DNA of 64,000 nucleotides, from the NCBI RefSeq assembly GCF_947461875.1, contig NC_091483.1, forward strand, positions 70,822,332-70,886,331, written 5' to 3'. This document shows positions 63,601 through 64,000 of the stretch, piece by piece. The stretch comes from Haliaeetus albicilla. Lineage: Eukaryota > Chordata > Aves > Accipitriformes > Accipitridae. Each line of letters begins with the position of its first letter. The first letter of the stretch is position 1. The translations under genes and the position numbers were made by a program. The notes beneath the pieces are model-generated. The model was not told the DNA's origin and did not search any database. It saw nothing but the letters and a program-made list of their open reading frames with translations.

Positions 63601-63790
63601 CATGTTTACAGCCTGCATAGCAGCACTGTATAGAGATCCCTGAGCTGGCTCCAAGCAGGCTAGCATGTCCACAGCGTACTGTGGATTCAGTGCCCTGAAT
63701 GCTTTCTGCCAGGGTGTAATCATATCCCCCTAGCCTTTCAGCTTTGACTTGTACAAAGGCATTATTATGACTATACAGAATGTACCTTAC
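60683..63790. other. Intergenic region, no gene recognised
   Basis: AT-rich sequence. A 14-bp unit containing ATAGTTGAGCAT is repeated in tandem near 61204-61230. Open frames of 98 (62577-62873, plus) and 112 residues (61902-62240, minus) have no recognisable similarity and no supporting splice pattern. Confidence 0.55.
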
Positions 63791-63922
63791 CTGATAGTGT
63801 CTTAGAGCCAACTTGTTCTTTTCATGTTGATGACTGAGAGTCAGCATCCGGGCTTTCCTGGTCGTCTGTCTTTTCCAACTGATGAACCTCCAGTTTAGAG
63901 CAGAAATTCTTCTTGTTAGTCC
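63791..63922 (-). CDS. Candidate exon of an unidentified minus-strand transcript
   Basis: The 132-bp segment lies between an acceptor CTTTTCCCCTTAG and a strong donor CAG|GTAAGGTAC. Two reading frames are open at its start. One runs through all 44 codons without a stop (LTRRISALNWRFISWK at its start). The other is hydrophilic (KKNFCSKLEVHQLEKTDD, then QESPDADSQSST) and stops at 63822-63824, which would make it a C-terminus, with AATAAA on this strand near 63450-63457 as a possible poly(A) signal. I do not recognise either product. It might be an unknown gene's last coding exon, a noncoding exon upstream of STX18, or chance. It is about 8.4 kb upstream of the STX18 start. Confidence 0.3.
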
Positions 63923-64000
63923 CTAAGGGGAAAAGAAGGAAAGACTTGATACTCCTTAACTCTAAATAATCTCAAAGTTGGTACACAGTCTCAAATCATT

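Noticed and set aside
1..64000. CRISPR arrays, bacterial operons, tRNA or rRNA genes
   Set aside because: The window is vertebrate intron and intergenic DNA, and no such structures were seen on either strand.

Overview
The window is vertebrate nuclear DNA, almost certainly from a bird. Evidence for a bird: a 5'-truncated CR1 LINE 3' end with the usual avian CR1 tail, three LTR copies of two families typical of neoavian genomes, AT-rich introns around one strong CpG island, and no mammalian SINEs. The lineage call (bird, probably not galliform) is inference from repeat content.

The one confidently identified gene is STX18 (syntaxin-18, the ER Qa-SNARE of Golgi-to-ER retrograde transport), on the minus strand. 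The first seven coding exons were read directly and fit together in phase: exon 1 at 55266-55433, exon 2 at 21712-21779, exon 3 at 11092-11207, exon 4 at 9912-9989, exon 5 at 9742-9808, exon 6 at 6019-6134 and exon 7 at 1359-1447. They total 702 nt, or 234 codons, the length of the human protein before its SNARE motif. The exons for the SNARE motif and membrane anchor must lie beyond the left edge.

Layout: 1-1358 is intron 7. 1359-11207 holds exons 7 to 3. 11208-21711 is intron 2, with an LTR fragment (12925-13314), a solo LTR (13575-14104), a decayed CR1 piece (about 14200-14830) and a second solo LTR of the same family with an intact TATA box (19949-20538). 21780-55265 is the 33.5-kb intron 1, with a 1.1-kb solo LTR (49265-50388) and a CR1 3' end (about 51915-52310), both antisense to STX18. 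About 54760-55870 is the CpG-island promoter, exon 1 and 5' UTR, with an unusual CTGT/CTGC array. 55900-64000 is upstream intergenic DNA. In human this side of STX18 faces MSX1 and carries the lncRNA STX18-AS1. Here it holds a short GC-rich element with inverted termini (60433-60682), a CCAAT-bearing near-palindrome (59183-59215) and a candidate minus-strand exon of unknown identity at the right edge (63791-63922).

I found no convincing new multi-gene system. The points most worth a second look are the right-edge exon candidate, the promoter-adjacent tetranucleotide array, the sense-oriented TATA-bearing LTR in intron 2, the frame-neutral exon 4 with its weak donor, and the CCAAT palindrome.
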